DNA of 64,000 nucleotides from Streptomyces sp. CA-210063 (GCF_024612015.1 NZ_CP102512.1:5022001-5086000); one strand, 5' to 3'. Shown: positions 33,699 through 43,374, numbered from the stretch's first letter. Numbers and translations: made by a program. Notes: generated by a model from the sequence alone, not told the origin.

Positions 33699-34541
33699 TC
33701 ATGGGGCCGGAAGGGCGACGGCGCGGAGGAAGGCGTCGGCGAACGTGTCGCAGACCTCTTCGATGGACGGGGACGGCAGGTCGGGGACCTGTCGCGTGGC
33801 CGGCCGGAGGAGGAGGTGCATCACGAGGGGGCTCGACATCTGCTGGAGGAGCAGCAGCGGCGGCAGGTCGCGGATACGGCCTGCCGCGATTTCGGCGGTG
33901 AGCCACTTTCCGACGCCCGCGAACAGGCGGGGGTAGATGTACTGGACGAGGGGCTGGAGGGACTCGTCCTGCGGGCGGGCCAGGAGTTCAGCGAGGATGG
34001 CCGGCATGACGCGGGGTTCGCGTCCGATGGCCGTGGCCATGAGCGCGTAGATCTTCCGGACCGTGCTGTCCAGGTCGGCCGGCTGCGTCGCCACGACCGC
34101 TTCGACGTCCACCATCGGGCTGTAGCGCAGGAAGATGGCCTGGAGCATCTCCTCCCGGCCGCCGAACGCGGCGTAGAGGCTGTGGACCGAGCACTGGGCG
34201 GACGAGGCGACGCGCTCGAGGGACAGTGATGCCAGTCCGTGGCCGCTGATCAGTGCGGCTCCGGCTTCGATGGCGCGTTCGCGCACGGGTTTCTGGCCGC
34301 CCGGGTCGACGCCGGCGGCTCGTACCGCGTCGTCGAGAGCGCGGCGGCCACCGCCCAGGCGGCGCAGCAGCGTGCTGCGGGAGATGCCCGCTTCCCGCGC
34401 GATGGCCTGCAGGGGCACATCCGCGACGGCGGCTTCACGGGCCCGGGCCACACGCAGCGCGGCCTGGACGAGCTCGGAGGGAACGAGCTCGGAGGGAACG
34501 GGGTCGGAGGGAACCGGGTCGGGATACTCACTGTTTGACAC
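33699..34541 (-). CDS. TetR-like regulator with two HTH domains
   Basis: This 280-residue regulator starts at GTG 34541 with a VPSDPVPSELVPSELV repeat. A first TetR-like HTH follows (PLQAIAREAGISRSTLLRRL, about 46-65), then a second (LASLSLERVASSAQCSVHSLYAAFGGREEMLQ, about 107-138), then an all-helical ligand-binding part. A tandem HTH is unusual for TetR proteins, most of which have one per chain. The gene is divergent from a membrane-protein gene whose promoter overlaps an inverted repeat, the likely operator. Confidence 0.8.
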   Translation of the reverse strand: MSNSEYPDPVPSDPVPSELVPSELVQAALRVARAREAAVADVPLQAIAREAGISRSTLLRRLGGGRRALDDAVRAAGVDPGGQKPVRERAIEAGAALISGHGLASLSLERVASSAQCSVHSLYAAFGGREEMLQAIFLRYSPMVDVEAVVATQPADLDSTVRKIYALMATAIGREPRVMPAILAELLARPQDESLQPLVQYIYPRLFAGVGKWLTAEIAAGRIRDLPPLLLLQQMSSPLVMHLLLRPATRQVPDLPSPSIEEVCDTFADAFLRAVALPAP

Positions 34542-34563
34542 GCGATTCAATCTACCCTGTAAT
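34535..34563 (+). promoter_or_regulatory. Consensus-like promoter of the membrane-protein gene with inverted repeat
   Basis: TTGACA (34535-34540), a 17-bp spacer and TGTAAT (34558-34563) match the vegetative promoter consensus at 11 of 12 positions. CGATT near the -35 and AATCG at the -10 form an inverted repeat, so the divergently encoded TetR-like protein could repress here. The -35 also overlaps the regulator's GTG start (34541). Confidence 0.7.
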
Positions 34564-34725
34564 CGTGTATCAAGCCACTGGATCGGAGGCTGCCACGCCC
34601 GTGGCGCCTCCCCGCGACCGCGGCACACCTCATGCCCTGAGGAATCCGAGTCGGCCCCCTCCCCCGTCCTGACGTCGGCGTCCGAGCCCCAGTCCCGGAC
34701 TCACACACCTGCGAGGAACCCCCTC

Positions 34726-35739
34726 ATGACCCAAAGCGCCATCACACCCGACCGGGCCGGACAGGGCCGCACACTCGCGGTCGTCGTGGTGGGCCTGGCC
34801 GCCGTCGTCGTCGCCATGCTGTGCGCCTTCGCCCTGCCCTCGATCCACAGCGGCCCTCACGACATCCCCGTCGGGGCCACCGGTCCGCAGGCCGCCACCG
34901 CGGCCGTGGGCAAGGCCCTGGCGGGCGAGGAGTGGGACGTCACCACGTACGACGACGAGAAGGCCCTGAAGACCGCGATCGAGGATCGCGACGTCATGGG
35001 AGGCATCGTGCTGGCCCAAGGCCGCATCACCGTCTACACGGCCACCGCCGCAGGAGCACAGTCCGCGGCCTCCCTGACCGGCGTGGTCACTGCCCTGGCC
35101 AAGCAGCAACAGGCCGAGGTCACCGTCACCGACCTCAAGCCGTTCCCCGCCGACGACCCCAAGGGCGCGGGATTCTCCTCCGCCGCCCTGCCCATGATCT
35201 TCGGCGGCATGATCCCCGCCGTGATCCTCTCGCGCCTCTTCCCGGGCCACGCCGGACTGCGACTGCGCCTGGCAGGCGGTGTCGCCTTCGCCGTCGTGGC
35301 GGGCTTCGCCGTCACCGCCATGCTCCAGTACGGCACGGGATCGCTGAGCGGCACCTACTGGCTCACCAGCCTCGGCCTGTCGCTGGGCATGGCGGCCCTC
35401 GCCCTCACCCTCCTCGGCCTGGAGTCCCTCAGGGGAATGGCCGGCTTCGGTCTCGGCGCGGCAGTGATCATGCTGCTGGGCAACCCGCTCTCCGGCCTCG
35501 CCGGCGGACCTCACTGGCTGCCCGACGGCTGGGCCACCCTCGGCCAGTTCCTCCCGCCCGGCGCCTCCGGCAGCCTCCTGCGCGCCAACGCGTTCTTCGA
35601 CGGCACCGGCGCCGGCAGCCCCGCCCTCACCCTGGGCTGCTGGGTCCTGCTCGGCCTCGCCCTGATCCTCATCGCCGACCGGCGCGGCCTCCGCCGGGGC
35701 ACCACGGACCAGCCGGCCCCCGAAGCCCAGCTGGTCTGA
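34726..35739 (+). CDS. TetR-linked multi-span membrane protein (ABC-2/DUF3533-like)
   Basis: This 337-residue protein has one N-terminal helix (LAVVVVGLAAVVVAMLCAFAL), an extracytoplasmic domain of about 120 residues (VGKALAGEEWDVTTYDD, IVLAQGRITVYTATAAGAQ) and about five helices toward the C-terminus (from ALPMIFGGMIPAVILSRLF). This resembles YhgE/Pip or DUF3533 proteins, which look like half-size ABC-2 exporters without an ATPase. It is the only gene behind a strong promoter facing the tandem-HTH TetR gene, a layout typical of a regulated exporter; the substrate is unknown. Confidence 0.65.
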   Translation: MTQSAITPDRAGQGRTLAVVVVGLAAVVVAMLCAFALPSIHSGPHDIPVGATGPQAATAAVGKALAGEEWDVTTYDDEKALKTAIEDRDVMGGIVLAQGRITVYTATAAGAQSAASLTGVVTALAKQQQAEVTVTDLKPFPADDPKGAGFSSAALPMIFGGMIPAVILSRLFPGHAGLRLRLAGGVAFAVVAGFAVTAMLQYGTGSLSGTYWLTSLGLSLGMAALALTLLGLESLRGMAGFGLGAAVIMLLGNPLSGLAGGPHWLPDGWATLGQFLPPGASGSLLRANAFFDGTGAGSPALTLGCWVLLGLALILIADRRGLRRGTTDQPAPEAQLV

Positions 35740-35825
35740 CCGAACAGGGCACGGGGAGGGCACCGGGAGGGCCGCTCAGGGAGGGTGGAGCTGCGCGTCC
35801 ACCGTCGTAAGGGCATCGTGGTGCC

Positions 35826-36044
35826 ATGGACACGCGGCCTCCTGTGGTGGTGCTGCCGCCCGCGTCGGACGGTGGACGGCGGGTGACGATCCACGGTGAG
35901 CACGTCGGTACGGCCTACAGCCTCTTCGACGTCCTGGACCTCCTGCACGACGCGGACCTGCCGGTCCAGGGCCGGGCCGTCGACGACCCGGAACTGATCG
36001 AGTGGCGCGGCGGCGGACCGTACGACTGGAACGACACCGCCTAG
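35826..36044 (+). CDS. Small conserved-looking hypothetical protein
   Basis: This 72-residue soluble protein (VTIHGEHVGTAYSLFDVLDL, then PELIEWRGGGPYDWNDTA) has a balanced coding composition and no membrane segment or Cys. It resembles other short streptomycete proteins ending in an acidic WxGGGPY-like tail. The function is not recognised. It sits alone between the membrane-protein gene and the 1736-aa repeat gene. Confidence 0.6.
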   Translation: MDTRPPVVVLPPASDGGRRVTIHGEHVGTAYSLFDVLDLLHDADLPVQGRAVDDPELIEWRGGGPYDWNDTA

Positions 36045-36210
36045 CCACCCGCGCCGCCCCGAGGCGGACGTGTCCCGCGCAGGAGAACCCGAAGGGACGA
36101 GCGACCTCCGGATGTACGGGAGTTGGCGTTCCGATGTGGCAGGAGCGACGAAAGGAAACGGAGGGGGCGTACGGTCCTCCGGCGGCCCCGTCCGTGCGTA
36201 GGTTGAATCC

Positions 36211-39200
36211 GTGCGGACGCAGCGGCAGGCAGGGGACGGCAGAACCGGCGCCTCTCAGGAGGGCTCCCGGGTACCCCGTACCGGCAGGCCGCCCGTCTCC
36301 GGGAGCAACCCCGCTCCGCACGCCCTGCTCGCCATGCAGCAGGCCGCGGGGAACGCGGCCACCACGCGGGCACTGGGGCGCGGGGAAGGGATCTCCCGGC
36401 CGCCGGCCGGACGGAGACAGCTCTCCGCGCCACCGCCCCGCATCGAGGAGGAGCGCACCGAGCCGGGGCTCGTCCTGCCGCCGTACCTGATGGACCTGGA
36501 GGCCGCCGGGCTGTCCACGGTGTACGGGCTGACGGGGCACGAGTTCGTCCGGAACGCGGTGGCCGCGGTCGTCGGGCACGGCGACGGCACGGTCGCCGAC
36601 ATCGCCGGTGAACTGGCCGGACGTCCCGAGTCCTTCTACGGGCAGGGCCGCGCCTTCGCGGTCCAGGGCAAGGACGGCAAGGAGTGGTTCGACGTCACCG
36701 TCACCCTCTCCCGGGCCTCCGACGACAGGCCGCCGGTCTTCCATCCCAAGGACGTGCTCGCGAACACCGTGGACCCGGGCGGGGCGCCGCTCGCCGAGGT
36801 GGACGAGGCCGAGGGCATGGAGACCAAGGTCGACGCCCACCACAACACCGCCGCGACCGTGGCGACCACCGCCGGCGGTTCGTCGAGCAAGGGCCTGGGC
36901 GGCGTGGCCTTCGGGCTCGCGCCCGTCGTGCCCGGCTTCTGGGCGGGCGCCGCGGGCATGGCCAACGTGCAGCCCTGGCAGTCCTCACGGGAGTCCCGCA
37001 GCCAGCGGAACGTGGCCGAACCGCGCGTGCTGCGCAGCGACAAGGGCTCGGTCGAGGTGCCACGCAAGGTGCGCTACGGCGTACGGGTCAAGAAGCGCGG
37101 ACCCGACCGGGCGGACGCGCAGACCTTCGCCGGCTCGGGCACCCTCACCCAGCGCGTGCCGACCGAACACCTGGTCCCGGCCGGCACGCAGGCACCCCGC
37201 GCGCCGCGGCCCGTCCCGGCGGACACCGCCCGGCGCGTCTCGCTCGCCGACTCCATGGCCCCGGTCGCCGTCTCCGACACCGCCGCCCCGCACCAGGGCG
37301 GCGGCGGGCTCTTCGACACGGTCGCCTCCGTCCTGCACCCCTCGCTCACCGCGCCCGGAGCGCCCGGCCGGGCCCGGCTGTACGAGGCGACGTCCACGGC
37401 GACCGTCCTGGAGGACATGCCCCGGCTGCTGGGCGACGGCGTCACCGGCGAGGACCTGCAGTCCAAGGACGGCAGCAGCGTGGGCAGTTACCGGATGCGC
37501 GCCGCGATCACCGCCCTGTCGCCCGCCTGGAGCACCGGCAAGACGCAGCTGCGCACCCATCAGCAGACCCAGCACTCGGTCACCGACAGCGCGGGCAAGG
37601 GGCGCTCCGCCGCGGCCGGCGTGGGCCCGGCGGTCGGCGTCGGAGCGGCCGCGAACGCCGCCGTCGTCCGGGCCACGGCCATGCCGGTCGCGGCGGCCCG
37701 CAAGGCACGGTTCACCGTGGCCGAGCAGACCGTGACGAGCCGGCAGGGCGCGGAGGTTCGGGGCGACAAGGTGCTCTACGTCGGGACCGTGAAGTTCACC
37801 GCGGAGGGTACGGGGCCCCGGTCGGCGCAGATGGTCCTGCGCCCCGGTACCCGGGTCGCCGATCACTCGATGAAGGTGTGGATCAGCCTGCGGGCCGACG
37901 AGGCGCAATCCCTCGGGCTGCCGTTGCCGCCGGGCGTCACCGCCGGGGAGTTCATCGAGAAGCCGAAGCGGACCGACGAGAACGGCGACGAGGTGGACGT
38001 CGAGTGTCATCTCCCCTTCGGCGCCATGGGGTCCAGTGTCACGCTCAGCCAGCTCGACACCGGGCCCATGGTGAAGGCCGTACAGGAGATGTTCGCGACC
38101 GACCCCCGGCTGGCCGGCTATCTGCCCGCCTTCGGCCAGGCTCCGCCCGGCGCGCTCAGCAGCAGGGAGGAGGCCGAGGTCCAGCGGCGCAACTACCGCG
38201 AGCTGATGGCCGCCCTGTCGGAGACCAACCTCCGGGTCAACAAGGACCAGTTGCTGTCCACCGGCATCCGGGTGCGGCTGCGCCGCAAGACCACGATGCA
38301 CGCGCACGACGTACAGATACGGGTCAAGGGCGGGCTCCGCGAGACCGGCTACCTCGGCGACACCGACGACTGGCTGGTGCGCAGCCACTCCGGTGTTACC
38401 GCCAACGCACAGAGTGGGCGCAGCAGTTCACGGTCGATCGGCGGTCTGGTCCTCGCGCAGGCGAGGCTGGTCCCCGGCATCCTGGCCGGCTCGGCCCGCT
38501 ACGAGAAGCACAGCTCCGGCAGCCGTCGCAACCAGGCCGGCCCCACCACCCGTACGGACGTCCTCACCAACGGCTCCGAGAAGGCCAGCGCCTTCGGGGC
38601 GGCCCTGCGCCTCGACGTGGACGTCACCATGACGTCCCGGCAGCGCAAGCTCGCCCGCGGTCTCACCCCCGGCTCCCCGGGCCGGGACGCGCCGGAGGCG
38701 AAGCTGGTGGGCGGGCTGCACATGGAGGAACAGGACGTACGGCTCGTCACGCCGACGGAGTTCACGCTCGACGACGAGGGGAAGCAGCGGCACGACTCGG
38801 TGACCGCCAAGCGCAAGGGGCAGGCCGCGCGGCCCGAACACGCGGTCACCGCCGAGGGCATCGGTGACCTGGCCGCGCTCACCCCCCGGCCGTCCACCGG
38901 GCGGGCGCTGCGGGACTGGCAGCTGGTGGAGACCGTCGGCGACGGACAGGCCGTCCGGGACCTCGCCTTCCAGCTGCTGTCCCAGGCCGCCGCCCGCAAC
39001 AAGGGCGTCCGCGAGGACCCGGCGCTCCAGACGGAGGGGCTCGCCCCGCGGCTGGCGATCGAGGAGCGGTTCAGCCCGCAGGCCATCACGGCGTCGCTGC
39101 GGCAGGCCGCGTCCTCCGGATGGGTGGTGAAGAACCTGCGCTACCCGCGCCGGCTCGCCGCGCTGAACGGGGCGGTCGGCACCCGGCTCACCCTGACCAA

Positions 39201-41421
39201 CCCGAAGTACGTGCACAGCGGCGCGGGTCCCGGCACGGAGACCTTCGTGCTCGGCGGCCACCAGGCCGCCGGACAGGAGGGGCAGGGCACCACCAGTACG
39301 ACGCAGCTGGGGGCCCTCGGCTCGCACAACAGCCCCGAGTGGCGCGTCGCCGAGGGCCTGTCCGCGAGCCGCACCACGAGCGAGGGCGACGCACGGTCCG
39401 CCGCCCTGTCCGGCACGGTCGAGCGCAACGCCCACACCCCGCGGAAGGCACCGCTCCACCTGGTCCAGTGCGACCTGCTGGTCACCATGGTCGCCGAGGT
39501 CAAGGTCACCGGCGGCGGCCCCTACGTGGCGAAGGCCGCCCGGACCCTGCCGGCCGAGGCGGCGGTGTGGCTGACGGAGGAGCAGCTGCCGGCACCGATA
39601 CGGCGGCAGCTGAAGCTCGACGCCGATCCGGGCGTGATGTCGCCCGCCCCGAAGCCGTCCTCCGAGAAGTCCTCCTCCGGGACGCCCTCCGGGAAGTCGT
39701 CGTCCCAGAAGGGGGAGACGAGGGCGGAGAGCTCCCGGACGGGCGCCGAGCGCGCGGCCCGGGAGCAGGCGGCCCTCGCCACGGGCACGGGCGGGTCCTC
39801 CTCGTCCGCGCGGCCCGGTCCGGCCCCGTCCTTCGACCGGGGGCTCCCCCTCGGCTTCGGCATGATCGAGAACCTGCCGAACTTCGTGCCGCTGCTGGAG
39901 CGGCTGCGTACGCGCCTCACGGAGAACCGGCAGCAGTCTCTCGCCGACGACCTGCTGCCCAGGCAGCAGCTGGCGGACCGCAACGACAACGTGCAGCGGC
40001 TGCTGCGGGTCCTGGACCGGGACGGTTCCGCCGGGCTGTTGTCCGGCGCGATGGACGGCGGGGTCACCGTCGAACTGTTCGACGGCCGTAAGACCCCGTA
40101 CTGGGCGGTGTTCAAGGTCAACCGCGTGGGCGACGGAACGTCCGAGGGTGCGGCGGACGACGGCCGGGACATGGAGTACATCACCTCGGCCGTCGCCCAG
40201 CGGGGCACCTCCCACGACGAGGGCGTGACGACCGGCGCGGAGGGCGTTCTCGCCGGTTCGGGCAAACCGGAGGGCGGGGCCGGGCCGTTGAAGAGCACGG
40301 GCGCTTCGGCGGGGCTCGGCATGGCTTCCAGCGACTCGCGGCGCACCGGCGCCGCCGGCCGTGGCCAGCTCGGCATGAAGACGGTCGCGGAGGCGAAGAC
40401 CGCGAAGTCGGCGAAGATGCGCGTGCCGATCGAGGCGACCCTCGAACTGCACCGGGGCGGCCGCCGGCTGGCGCTCGTCTCCCTGGGCCGCCAGGCGCTG
40501 ACCCACCGCGTCCTGGAGAAGGACCTCGCGGCCCTCAGCCAGGTGGCCGTGCCACCCGCCGCCGGAAACACCCCCACCCCCGCCCCCGGCCCGCGGGACA
40601 ACCGCTCCGCCGGACTCGGCGCCTGGCGCTCCGCGGGTGTGAAGCTCCCGATGGAAGCGCAGGTCAACGGCTTCCAAGGAGCCCCGCAGGTACGGGAGTT
40701 GGTCAACTCGGCGGTCCGTGAGGCGGGCGGCGGCGACCGCTTCAGGGACAAGGGCCAGGCGGCCGCGTACGCCCTGAACGAGGCCGTCTCCACCGAGTGG
40801 CTGATCGCGGCGCTGCCCCTGCTGACCTCCGCCGGGGCGGAGCTGCCGCCGGTCCACGCCTCCGGTGCCGAGGGCCAGGACCTGCGCGCGTCCCTGCACG
40901 CGCGGCTGCGCGCCGGGCGGGTCCTGGGCGTGGGCGACAAGATGACCTTCGAGACGGTGGGCCAGAGCCACCTGGACGCGCCCCGGCCCACCCAGACGGA
41001 CGGTCAGAGCTCCGCCGACCACGGCAGGTCGGCGTACGGTCTGGGGGGCGCGGGGCTGCTCAACGCCGACCAGTTCCGCCTCAACCAGATGATGGGCAAC
41101 GCGGGCGGCGCGGGCGGCGCGGCCGACGCGGCGGTGAACGCCGCCGGCACGATGCCGGTGCACAAGCCCAGGTTCGAGTCGGTCCTCGTCCAGTTCACCC
41201 TGGACGTACGGGTGGTCGCCCGGGTGACCGACCGGGTACGCACCGGCCGGACCGGGACCGCCGTACGGGAGCTGACCCTGCGGCGGCCGGTGGTGATCCG
41301 CATGCCCGCGCCGGCGGTCCGCCGCATGCTGGCGACCCAGGGGGCGCGACTCCAGGACCCGGACGGCCACTTGGGGCTGAGGAAGGCGTCCAGGACGGCG
41401 CCTCCGCCGCCGAGCTTCTGA
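36211..41421 (+). CDS. 1736-aa repeat protein with eCIS-cargo-like N-terminus
   Basis: This very long protein has no signal peptide or membrane helix. Residues 37-55 read HALLAMQQAAGNAATTRAL, the short 'LLALQRxAGNAAVxxLL' motif common at the N-terminus of proteins linked to extracellular contractile injection systems and DUF4157-type effectors. The rest contains about six diverged copies of one module: a Gly/Ser/Ala-rich stretch, then a beta-type segment (VRYGVRVKKRGPD; VLYVGTVKFTAEG; ALRLDVDVTMTSRQ; HLVQCDLLVTMVAEVKV; MRVPIEATLELHRGG; VLVQFTLDVRVVARV near residues 286, 515, 799, 1083, 1399, 1656), then a short motif resembling 'LRRPVVIRMPAPAVRRM'. No catalytic domain is recognised. GTG 36211 is the likely start but has a weak ribosome site. 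Confidence 0.75.
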   Translation: MRTQRQAGDGRTGASQEGSRVPRTGRPPVSGSNPAPHALLAMQQAAGNAATTRALGRGEGISRPPAGRRQLSAPPPRIEEERTEPGLVLPPYLMDLEAAGLSTVYGLTGHEFVRNAVAAVVGHGDGTVADIAGELAGRPESFYGQGRAFAVQGKDGKEWFDVTVTLSRASDDRPPVFHPKDVLANTVDPGGAPLAEVDEAEGMETKVDAHHNTAATVATTAGGSSSKGLGGVAFGLAPVVPGFWAGAAGMANVQPWQSSRESRSQRNVAEPRVLRSDKGSVEVPRKVRYGVRVKKRGPDRADAQTFAGSGTLTQRVPTEHLVPAGTQAPRAPRPVPADTARRVSLADSMAPVAVSDTAAPHQGGGGLFDTVASVLHPSLTAPGAPGRARLYEATSTATVLEDMPRLLGDGVTGEDLQSKDGSSVGSYRMRAAITALSPAWSTGKTQLRTHQQTQHSVTDSAGKGRSAAAGVGPAVGVGAAANAAVVRATAMPVAAARKARFTVAEQTVTSRQGAEVRGDKVLYVGTVKFTAEGTGPRSAQMVLRPGTRVADHSMKVWISLRADEAQSLGLPLPPGVTAGEFIEKPKRTDENGDEVDVECHLPFGAMGSSVTLSQLDTGPMVKAVQEMFATDPRLAGYLPAFGQAPPGALSSREEAEVQRRNYRELMAALSETNLRVNKDQLLSTGIRVRLRRKTTMHAHDVQIRVKGGLRETGYLGDTDDWLVRSHSGVTANAQSGRSSSRSIGGLVLAQARLVPGILAGSARYEKHSSGSRRNQAGPTTRTDVLTNGSEKASAFGAALRLDVDVTMTSRQRKLARGLTPGSPGRDAPEAKLVGGLHMEEQDVRLVTPTEFTLDDEGKQRHDSVTAKRKGQAARPEHAVTAEGIGDLAALTPRPSTGRALRDWQLVETVGDGQAVRDLAFQLLSQAAARNKGVREDPALQTEGLAPRLAIEERFSPQAITASLRQAASSGWVVKNLRYPRRLAALNGAVGTRLTLTNPKYVHSGAGPGTETFVLGGHQAAGQEGQGTTSTTQLGALGSHNSPEWRVAEGLSASRTTSEGDARSAALSGTVERNAHTPRKAPLHLVQCDLLVTMVAEVKVTGGGPYVAKAARTLPAEAAVWLTEEQLPAPIRRQLKLDADPGVMSPAPKPSSEKSSSGTPSGKSSSQKGETRAESSRTGAERAAREQAALATGTGGSSSSARPGPAPSFDRGLPLGFGMIENLPNFVPLLERLRTRLTENRQQSLADDLLPRQQLADRNDNVQRLLRVLDRDGSAGLLSGAMDGGVTVELFDGRKTPYWAVFKVNRVGDGTSEGAADDGRDMEYITSAVAQRGTSHDEGVTTGAEGVLAGSGKPEGGAGPLKSTGASAGLGMASSDSRRTGAAGRGQLGMKTVAEAKTAKSAKMRVPIEATLELHRGGRRLALVSLGRQALTHRVLEKDLAALSQVAVPPAAGNTPTPAPGPRDNRSAGLGAWRSAGVKLPMEAQVNGFQGAPQVRELVNSAVREAGGGDRFRDKGQAAAYALNEAVSTEWLIAALPLLTSAGAELPPVHASGAEGQDLRASLHARLRAGRVLGVGDKMTFETVGQSHLDAPRPTQTDGQSSADHGRSAYGLGGAGLLNADQFRLNQMMGNAGGAGGAADAAVNAAGTMPVHKPRFESVLVQFTLDVRVVARVTDRVRTGRTGTAVRELTLRRPVVIRMPAPAVRRMLATQGARLQDPDGHLGLRKASRTAPPPPSF

Positions 41422-41472
41422 CTGCCCGGTCCGACCCGCACGCCCACCCCCGGGAGTGCTCACCGACGTGCC

Positions 41473-41515
41473 ACGGGGCGCGACCCGGCCGAAAGCGACC
41501 GGGGCCGCGCCCCGT
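41473..41515. terminator. Hairpin after the 1736-aa gene
   Basis: ACGGGGCGCG (41473-41482) pairs perfectly with 41506-41515, about 50 bp after the stop of the long gene. The loop is large (23 nt), so termination efficiency is uncertain. Confidence 0.5.
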
Positions 41516-41643
41516 CGCTCAGGGCCGGGCCGGACGGGGCCGCGTCACGCGGTTCACCGGTACGTCCCCGTGCCCAGCAGGTCGGGCAGCGGGTTGACGA
41601 GGTCACCGGCCGGCGACTGCGCTGAGCGCCGCGCTCGGACGTC

Positions 41644-41823
41644 GTGAGCTACACGTACTCCTCCGACGGGGACCCGGAGGTCACGGTCGCCGCGGACGCC
41701 CACCACGGGGCGGCCGTCGACTGGACCCCGCCGACGGACGGCTTCCACTACCTCACGGTCCACGCGACGACCCGCTCCGGCGTCCGGCTGGCGCCCTACG
41801 ACTACTTCTTCACCGTGAGCTGA
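41644..41823 (+). pseudogene. Remnant of an extracellular Ig-like domain gene
   Basis: The frame reads VSYTYSSDGDPEVTVAADAH, later DGFHYLTVHATTRSG and YDYFFTVS before TGA. It looks like the last strands of an Ig/fibronectin-type domain of a secreted protein. An in-frame TGA lies 20 bp upstream and there is no signal peptide, so only the 3' end remains. The rest of 41422-41850 holds the terminator above and nothing else I can name. Confidence 0.45.
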
Positions 41824-41850
41824 CGTGGCGCAACAGGTGAGTTCCCTCGG

Positions 41851-42942
41851 CTACTTGAGGTCGGCGGCGGTGTAGTAGCCGGTCCCGATCAGAACGGACT
41901 CGTAGTTGGTCTTGTCGACGCTGATCGGCTGAAGCAAGTAGGCGGGCACGGCTTTGACGCCGTTCTTGTAGGCCCTTCTGTTGTTCAGCTCCGGCGTCTG
42001 GTCGTTGAGTATGTCGTCGGCCATGAACGCGGCCCGCTCGGCGAGCTGCCGGAGGTCCTTGTAGACGGTCTGCGACTGCTCACCCGCGACGATCAACTTC
42101 ACCGAGGCCAGTTCGGCGTCCTGTCCCGTGATGACCGGGAAGGGCTTGCCGGCGGAGCCGTAGCCGTCGGCCTTCAGCGCGGACAGGATGCCGATCGAGA
42201 TGCCGTCGTACGGGGAGAGGACCGCGTCGACCCGCTCGCTCCGGTACGACTCGGCGAGGATGCGGTCCATGCGCTTCTTCGCGGTGGGCCCGTCCCAGCG
42301 CAGGGTGGTGATCCGCTTGAGCGCGGTCTGCCCGGACCGGACCACCAACTGCTCGCTGTCCAGGTACGGCTGCAGGAGGTGCATGGCGCCGTCGAAGAAG
42401 TACTTGGTGTTGTTGTCGTCGGGGGAGCCGGCGAACAGTTCGATGGTGAACGGGCCCTTGCCGTCCTCCAGGCCGAGCTTCTCGATGATGTGGAGGGCCT
42501 GGAGCCGGCCGACCTGCTCGTTGTCGAAGGAGACGTAGTAGTCGACGTTCTCGGTGCCGCGGATGAGCCGGTCGTAGGAGATCACGGGGATGTCCGCGTC
42601 GGCGGCCTGCTGGAGCGCGCCGTTCAGCGACGTGTTGTCGATGGCCGCGACGATCAGCGCGTCGACGCCCTGCTTGATCAGTTTCTCGATCTGCGAGACC
42701 TGGGTCTCCGGGTCGTCCTCGCCGTAGACCAGCTCGGTCTTGTACCCCTTGCCCTGCAGGTTCTCGACGACGCTCTTGCCGTCGGTGAGCCAGCGCTCGG
42801 AGGCCTGGGTCGGCATCGCGATGCCGATGGTGCCGCGTTCGACGCTGCCGCTCTCGCTGGTCTCGCCGCCGCAGGCGGACAGGGTGAGGGCGAGCGAGAC
42901 GGTTCCGCCGATGACGGCGAAGGCGGCTCTTCGGTTGCGCAT
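41851..42942 (-). CDS. ChvE/XylF-type sugar-binding lipoprotein (orphan)
   Basis: This 363-residue lipoprotein has a signal with lipobox (LTLSACGG), then a type I periplasmic-binding fold: IGIAMPTQASERWLTDG, LIVAAIDNTSLNGALQQA, IPVISYDRLI and FPVITGQDAELASVKLIV. This matches multiple-sugar binding proteins such as ChvE. It would bind a pentose or hexose outside the cell. No ATPase or permease is adjacent; the nearest are at 54297-56326 beside another binding protein of the same class, so it may share a distant transporter or act in sensing. Confidence 0.88.
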   Translation of the reverse strand: MRNRRAAFAVIGGTVSLALTLSACGGETSESGSVERGTIGIAMPTQASERWLTDGKSVVENLQGKGYKTELVYGEDDPETQVSQIEKLIKQGVDALIVAAIDNTSLNGALQQAADADIPVISYDRLIRGTENVDYYVSFDNEQVGRLQALHIIEKLGLEDGKGPFTIELFAGSPDDNNTKYFFDGAMHLLQPYLDSEQLVVRSGQTALKRITTLRWDGPTAKKRMDRILAESYRSERVDAVLSPYDGISIGILSALKADGYGSAGKPFPVITGQDAELASVKLIVAGEQSQTVYKDLRQLAERAAFMADDILNDQTPELNNRRAYKNGVKAVPAYLLQPISVDKTNYESVLIGTGYYTAADLK

Positions 42943-43374
42943 GGGTGATCGTTCCCTGTTCTTCTCGTCGTTGAGAGGATGACGGCGACCGCCACGTTGC
43001 CGAGTCGGGCCTCAGACGCCGTACGTCAGGGTGCGCCACGGCGTTCCGGCCACGTGTGTACTGATTCCGGCGATACGTAGGGCACTTGCCTTTCAATCGT
43101 TCGAAATCTCGTCACATGGTCAGAAGGCTGGCGTGACATTAGGAGGGGATACGCGAGGTGTCAACGGGACGAACAGAAACGGTCGGGCGGCGGGTGTCTC
43201 CGGACCGCCGTACCCAGTCGATGTGTTGCCGTGTCACAGCCGTGCAACGGCGATGTCCTGAAGGGGAGACGGGCGTGACCTGAGGGCTCCGGGGCTCCTC
43301 ATAGTCAGCACAGAGCGGGAACCGGAGGAAACGCCACCGGCTCCCCGCCACCCCCGCTTCGGAAGGAACCTCCC
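42943..43374. other. Divergent intergenic region, no gene seen
   Basis: About 430 bp separate the sugar-binding lipoprotein gene from the duplicated-domain lipoprotein gene. It must hold both promoters. I see no clear operator, hairpin or coding frame. Confidence 0.45.

Noticed and set aside
38428..41463. Open frame of about 1000 codons antisense to the 1736-aa gene
   Set aside because: Same composition artefact; the product is Arg/Gly/Pro-rich without recognisable structure.
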